Position numbers and translations under genes: made by a program. The notes beneath the pieces were generated by a model. It was not told the DNA's origin. It made no database searches and saw only the letters and a program-made list of their open reading frames with translations. From Limonium bicolor (Eukaryota; Streptophyta; Magnoliopsida; Caryophyllales; Plumbaginaceae), in the NCBI GenBank assembly GCA_023374045.1, contig CM041779.1, positions 295,874,167-295,938,166 on the forward strand: 64,000 nucleotides of DNA. The letters are read 5' to 3'. How positions within the stretch are numbered: position 1 is the stretch's first letter; the number at the start of each line of letters is the position of its first letter. Of this stretch, positions 59,032 to 64,000 are shown piece after piece.

Positions 59032-59520
59032 ATGAAAGCAGCTCAGGATAGACAGAAGTCGTACGCAGATGTGCGCCGACGTGACCTGGAGTTCGCCGTG
59101 GGCGATCAGGTATTTTTGAGAGTATCCCCCATGAAGGGAGTGTTTCGTTTTGGCCAGAAAGGCAAGTTGAGCCCAAAATATGTGGGGCCTTATGTTGTGA
59201 CGGAGCGGATCGGCCCGGTAGCTTATAGACTTGACTTACCCGCCGAGCTGGGCAAGGTACATGATGTATTTCATGTGTCCCAGTTGAAGAAGTATATGTC
59301 TCATCCGTCTCATGTGCTTCAGCCTGAAAGGCTAACTTTAGAGCCGACCATGCGATCAGTGGAGACTCCGGTACGGATTCTGGACACTAAGACTCGAGAC
59401 ACTCGCCATAAGTCTGTGAGACTGGTGAAGGTTCTCTGGTCTAACCAGGACGTTGAGGAGGCCACTTGGGAGCTGGAAGATAAGATGAAGGCGAAGTACC
59501 CGTCGTTGTTTACTTCTTAG
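59032..59520 (+). CDS. pol: Integrase C-terminal domain and chromodomain-like tail, element G
   Basis: The open frame covers the end of Pol. It has AAQDRQKSYADVRRRDLEFA, then the GPY/F module (GDQVFLRVSPMKGVFRFGQK, LSPKYVGPYVVTERI, YRLDLPAEL, VHDVFHVSQLKKY), then PVRILDTKTR, VKVLWSNQ and VEEATWELEDKMK, and it stops at 59520. The tail is the short chromodomain-like module of Tekay/Del elements, thought to steer integration to certain chromatin. The same module ends elements D (25430-25317) and, decayed, A and C. The ATG at 59032 is internal and not a true start. Confidence 0.9.
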   Translation: MKAAQDRQKSYADVRRRDLEFAVGDQVFLRVSPMKGVFRFGQKGKLSPKYVGPYVVTERIGPVAYRLDLPAELGKVHDVFHVSQLKKYMSHPSHVLQPERLTLEPTMRSVETPVRILDTKTRDTRHKSVRLVKVLWSNQDVEEATWELEDKMKAKYPSLFTS

Positions 59521-59550
59521 TGTTTGTATGTATAGGGTACGGGGCGTACC

Positions 59551-59570
59551 CCTATTTAAGGGGGTAGAGC
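59551..59570 (+). other. Upstream polypurine tract copy of element G
   Basis: CCTATTTAAGGGGGTAGAGC, 30 bases after the Pol stop and 275 bases before the true tract. Confidence 0.7.
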
Positions 59571-59825
59571 CGTTTCGGTCATATGTATGACATGTATTTG
59601 TACATTGTCTGTGTTGTATTGTCATGTTGTTGACATGTATTGTTGTGTTGTATTGTCATGTTTTAATTACAGACCGCTGAGTCTGATGATGTTGTGATTT
59701 TTGTTGTTTGGACCATGTCCGATATGATGTAAGATGTTGTTAATGTGATATAGAAGTGTTGTTGATATGTGTTCTCATGTTCTAATGTTTAAGTTATGTG
59801 GAAGTATGAACTTTGGGGACAAAGT
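59571..59825 (+). other. 3' untranslated spacer of element G
   Basis: T/G-rich, with repeated TTGTATTGTCATGTTGTTGAC blocks. No coding signal seen. Confidence 0.6.
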
Positions 59826-59844
59826 TCTTTTAAGGGGGGTAGAT
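59826..59844 (+). other. Polypurine tract of element G
   Basis: TTCTTTTAAGGGGGGTAGAT, immediately before the LTR start at 59845; nearly the same as in A and C. Confidence 0.88.
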
Positions 59845-62800
59845 TGAAATACCCCAAACCTAGTTATGTTGTTTAAACACCTAAATAGGTGTAATAAGAC
59901 TAAAAAGTCTTAGAAACCTTAGTAAAAAATTTAAACAAAGGAAACACAAATGTGCTTTAAAGTCAATAAGAGCCAAAATGTGCTCTAAGCTTGGGATAAA
60001 CTTGGTTAAGACCTAATGAGCTTACCAAGACCTCATTTATACACTAATGAACATATTAAACCAATTACCAAAGAAAACCAAGCTTGAAAACAGTTAAACA
60101 CAAAATGTGCTTTAAGAAGTCTTAAAGCACGTTTTTGAAAAATTGTCTTGTAAATGAGTTTTGAATGGCTAAATGTCCATCATTACTCTTAAATATATAT
60201 GTGTACTATATAGTATCACATTTGGGTGGCTATATTAATGGGAAATCAAAAATTTCACTTCTAAGTGCCTTGTTTAGGTGAATAGTGCTTTTATAAGCTA
60301 GTTTATAACATATGTTGTATTAAGTAATTAAATTGACAAACAAAGACTAAAACACCCTCACACTAATAAAGGGGGCCGGTTTTCTAAGTGTGTGACTCAC
60401 CACTCTTTAGTTGATAAATAAGTAAGTAAAGAAACTAAGTAAACTTACTTTTTACTTTATAAGCATAAATATCTCCTTAAAGCAAATCCTATCTCATTCT
60501 CATTTCTTTCCTTCATTCCCACGGTTTGCAAACACCATCTTCTACCTCTCTTCTTTGCTCTCTCTCGGTAATACCACTACCACCATTAGAACTCCCACTT
60601 TGATCCTTGTTAAATCTTGCTCACTTGTCCAAATCAAAAACAAGACCACCAATCTCTTCCTCTCATCAAGCTCTCATTCCTATCTTCTCAAAACTCCAAG
60701 AGCCCCATTTCGGTGCCAAGGTGTTCCACCATTGAAGGAGCTTGAGCTTGTCTTTTGACATATTGTTGATCTCCTTTGCTTCTAGGTAAGGAATCTCAAA
60801 GAAAAATCATGTTTCCTCCATGTTCTTACCTTGACCGAAAATACACATTGATATAGCTCTTTGTGTGACTTTGTTCTAGCTTCATTTCAACTCTTCATGG
60901 ACTAGGTGGAGTCCTCTCTTGTTATATATCCAAACTCTCTTCAAAGATCAAGGTAAAACAACTACATTAATGTTTTTGAAACAATGTAAATTAGGGTTTA
61001 CAATGAGATGAAGCCTATAGCTTGAATACTCATTATAATGTTTGTATATTGTCTAGAACTTGACAAGGAATCAAAATACCATACGGTTTTGTAAGGAAAC
61101 AAGAAGGAAGTGTTTTGGAAAAAGAGGTAAATCTACTAACTTAATGTTGTTTAATGCCTTAGGAGAAATGAGCCTATAATTGCTTATTAAACTACCTAAA
61201 GAGCAAATGGTGAATGACTTAGTAAAGTGTTCTCAAGAGCTTAGTAAAAGGCTATGTGTTGTTGAGTGTATTTGCAGGTTAAAGGCAATATATTGTGGAA
61301 ATTCAGTGTTTAGATTTATGCATTTTAAGGGCCTAAGTGCCATGCAATTTAAGTTATGCACTATATTGTGATGTAGTGTGAATTTGGTGAAGTTGTGTAA
61401 GAAAGTGTTCTAGATGTTTTTGTGTGTTTAATGGAGAAAACAAAGTGTTTAGGCTTAGTAATGTTCTAGGAAATCCATGTCAAAATTTAGATAAAGTAAG
61501 AAGTTTAAGTGTTTACATAAGGTTTGGTGAGTTAGATAATGTAGGAAATGAATAAGGAGTTCATGATGTTTTAAAGGAATTTTGATGAACTAGGAAGTGT
61601 TCTAGAGTGTAATAAGGACTTAGACATGATCTTGAGGTTCTAGTAAGTACCAAAGCCACTTAGGGACTTAGGTAAATACCTAGGCAAACTTTGGTAATAA
61701 GGAGAAAGTGTAAACTTGGAAAAGAATTGTTAAGATGAATATAAGGAGTTAGTTGTGAGAGATGATGCTTGGGAGATGATGTTAAAATAAGGAGAAAGCA
61801 TTTTGGGATAGTAGTTATCTTAGGTATGAAACACCACTTGCAAAACTAGGAGAAAATATTGTAAGTGTTAGGAATTTTGTGAAGGAATAAGTAAAGGCTT
61901 AAGGAATTAAAATGAGTTTTATGAGTGTTTAAAGATGTCTTAAGTTGTGTTTAAAGTACCCAAATGAGGTTAGAGTACTAGGTTATATGGGGTGAAGTTT
62001 GGAGTTGAATGTAAAAAGGAAAACAAAGATTTGGGGCCGACCGGACTTGCGACCGACTTGCAAGCTCGGTCGGGACCTGTTTACCCTGCGAAAATTGGCT
62101 TCTGGAATGGACCGACCTTGGGACCGGACTTGCAAGGTCGGTCGGGCTGTAAATTGTGTACGGATTGAGTTACTGGAATCGACCGGACATAGGACCGGAC
62201 TTGGCAAGTCCGGTCGGGCTAATTTCCGAAGGGGAAAACTCTCTGGAATCGACCGGACATGGACAAGTCCGGTCGGCAAGTCCGGTCGGACCAAAACTTG
62301 TAAAAAAAAAAAACAGAAAAGAATGTGACTTATGTAGTTAACCCTAGGGTGTATAATGAAGGTAACCTAGGGTAAGATAGACATTAAAACATGTCATACA
62401 ATCATGTTAAATACTTAGTAAGTTTGAAGTTAAATAAATAATTAACCGACGTTACTAATGTGTTTAGGATTCTCTCAAGGTGGAAATCAGTCGAGGCAAG
62501 GACCAAGGTATGGTTTTCTTGCAGTCTGTTGCCTACCGGTTTACACCGGCTTGTGTGTTGTTTGTTTTTCTGTGTGTTTATGACTTTGTAAGATTAAACC
62601 ATGTAAAGAGTTTACCGTTGTTAAATATCATTATGTTGTTGAGTATGACTCTCTCCTCCCTTGTGTGTGTCTAACAAGACTTGACCTATGATTGTGAATT
62701 GTTTGTTGTGTTCAATGATGAACTACTAACAAGGGCTAACGGGGGAAGTGAGGAGTCCGGTCTGTTCCGGCCACGCGGGTGAGTATGGGAGTCGATGTCA

Positions 62801-63650
62801 TAACCGGTTCGATTCTCTCTGTATGTTATGGTTAAGTTTCCAATTTGGTTTCTAACCTTCCCTTTAGCTTAACCAAGGCTATTTTACTGACTCACGTCGG
62901 GCCACAGGGGCATACTATGTGTTATTTCGGTGTGCTTGGATCACTATATCCGAGGCACCTCGTGTTAAGTTAACCGTTCAATCTAACCGGACGGTAACGA
63001 GTTATGTAACGAGCTAAGTATGAGCGTGGCAACATTCTCTAGGCTCTCAATGGGGACTAATTGTGTTGGTTCTCTTCCTAAAAGGAATTGTAAGTTTGTG
63101 ATGTGTGTTATGATGTGTACAATACCCATATTATGTTATGTATGTATGAGTTGTGTGTTTAAAATAAATACCATGTCATCATGACAAATAGTTGCGCGCA
63201 TTCCGGTAGTCGATGGGCTGCGCGTTAACCATGCCAGCCAAGGGTTGCTGACCCCCTCGGGGGATCCATATTTCTTTTACTGCAGGATGAGGATCGAAGA
63301 AGCGGAGTGGCTCTAGATCCTAGGGTGTAGTTACTTTTGGAGTACTTTTGGATGTTGCCCGGGATGCGCCTGTGCTCCCGTGGCGTATTATATACTTGTT
63401 TATGATGGTTTACAGTGAAGTATACAGTGAAGGATTATGTAAACACTCGGTATTATGTTGATGTATATATATGGTTATTAGTTCTATGCTCGGGAGTCTG
63501 ATCATCAGACCGGTACAATTGTATTTATTCAGCCTTGTTAGCCACGTGGGTGGTTGACGGCATTGTAGCACCATTCGTTTAGTTACTGTTTAGTTGTTTA
63601 TTTTCCGCTGCGATTTCAAGTAATGTGTTGTGCGTAGTAGGGGTGTTACA
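59845..63650 (+). mobile_element. 3' LTR of element G (3806 bp)
   Basis: Collinear with 49605-53431. Up to about 62290 it differs mainly by many 1-2 nt losses. From there to 63650 only a handful of differences occur. It contains the stem-loop array (62035-62293) and the GC hairpin with acceptor (63245-63285). The frames at 60555-62674 repeat those of the 5' LTR and are not genes. Confidence 0.95.
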
Positions 63651-63655
63651 GAGGG

Positions 63656-64000
63656 GGTTAATTAGCTCATAAAAACCGGTTCCCTATATTACTACTAGTT
63701 GGAGCGTTTTTCGTCTTTTACAGAAAACGCTCGTTATTTTACCCGGTTTTGGTACTGTTCACTAACTGGGCCCGTTTTCCGGAATTTTCTCGTTTGATTA
63801 TTTTTATTGACTATTAAGCTTCCATAAATGTTTAATAATTGTTATTTAATGATTTATAATTTTTACGGGTTTGTTTGACCACTTAAAATCACGTTTTTGG
63901 GTTTTCTCGAAAAACGTGTGCTAAAGCTCTATTAGCGTTTTAATGCATTATTTGGATCCGTTTTCTTCGGGAGTTGTTCCCATATTTTATTTAGGCCTTA
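63656..64000 (-). mobile_element. Continuation of LTR F to the window edge
   Basis: After the GAGGG duplication the sequence resumes LTR F. It is the reverse complement of the B LTR from about 15775 to 16040 with scattered differences, for example the GGATCCG..TTCTTCGGGA block at 63953-63972. It runs off the end. Confidence 0.8.

Larger units (their letters stand above)
49605..63650 (+). mobile_element. Element G: young Tekay/Del-like gypsy element carrying an AlkB gene
   Basis: A complete 14,046-bp element with perfect target duplication GAGGG (49600-49604, 63651-63655) inside LTR F. Order: LTR, primer site, gag (three exon-like pieces), AlkB dioxygenase, protease, RT, RNase H, integrase, chromodomain-like tail, two polypurine tracts, LTR. 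The Pol tail with VRILDTK..VKVLWSNQ..EEATWE, the long LTRs and the domain order fit Tekay/Del chromoviruses. LTR pairs are nearly identical apart from short gaps, so insertion was recent. The extra dioxygenase between gag and protease is not part of the usual Ty3/gypsy layout. Confidence 0.95.

Overview
The window is repeat-dense nuclear DNA from a plant, most likely a flowering plant. It is almost wholly built of nested Ty3/gypsy LTR retrotransposons of one broad lineage. The lineage call rests on initiator-Met tRNA primer sites (TGGTATCAGAGC), unusually long LTRs of about 2.8 to 6 kb, a Gag with CCHC knuckles, and a Pol tail ending in a short chromodomain-like module (VKVLW..N..VEEATWE). These traits point to the Tekay/Del chromovirus group. 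No ordinary host gene is intact here, and the species cannot be named from the sequence.

Layout. 1-2269: a minus-strand LTR piece inserted in the left LTR of element A. A runs from 2270 to 13873: LTR end, primer site, a heavily decayed 5.4 kb interior, two polypurine tracts, and a 6.0 kb right LTR that holds a 1.4 kb solo LTR with target duplication TCGGT. 13874-14742 is another LTR end, followed by a 110-bp tandem array. Element B (15705-34192, target duplication GTGCA) contains the remains of element C, and C contains element D (22279-29343, minus strand, target duplication CGTGT). 34193-37344 is older DNA: a minus-strand gene of tandem repeats with SUMO-interacting-motif-like cores, a 96-bp tandem array, and a broken FAR1/MULE-type transposase. 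37345-45901 is element E: two long LTRs, a collapsed interior, an hAT-like insertion and a 463-bp TRIM. F (45902-49604, continuing after 63655) is a minus-strand LTR that was the target for element G.

Element G (49605-63650, 14,046 bp, LTRs of 3.8 kb, target duplication GAGGG) is the young copy and the main point of interest. Between its gag zinc knuckles and its protease it carries an intact open frame for an AlkB-type 2-oxoglutarate/Fe(II) dioxygenase with every catalytic residue present. Gag is split by two short in-frame intron-like gaps, and the first is at the same codon boundary in the distant element B. A third donor at the end of gag is in phase both with an acceptor before AlkB and with acceptors before protease. 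Alternative splicing could therefore give Gag-AlkB or Gag-Pol from one transcript. By analogy with AlkB domains of plant RNA viruses, the enzyme may remove methyl or alkyl marks from the element's RNA or DNA; that is inference.

Shared features across the elements include stem-loop arrays in the LTRs whose stems covary between families, a covarying hairpin overlapping the primer site, a duplicated polypurine tract, and intron-like splice signals in the presumed LTR leader. Pol of G is broken by many 1-2 nt losses, mostly in short homopolymers. The same type of lesion runs on into the first 2.4 kb of the right LTR and then stops, which suggests a patch of poor consensus sequence rather than true decay.
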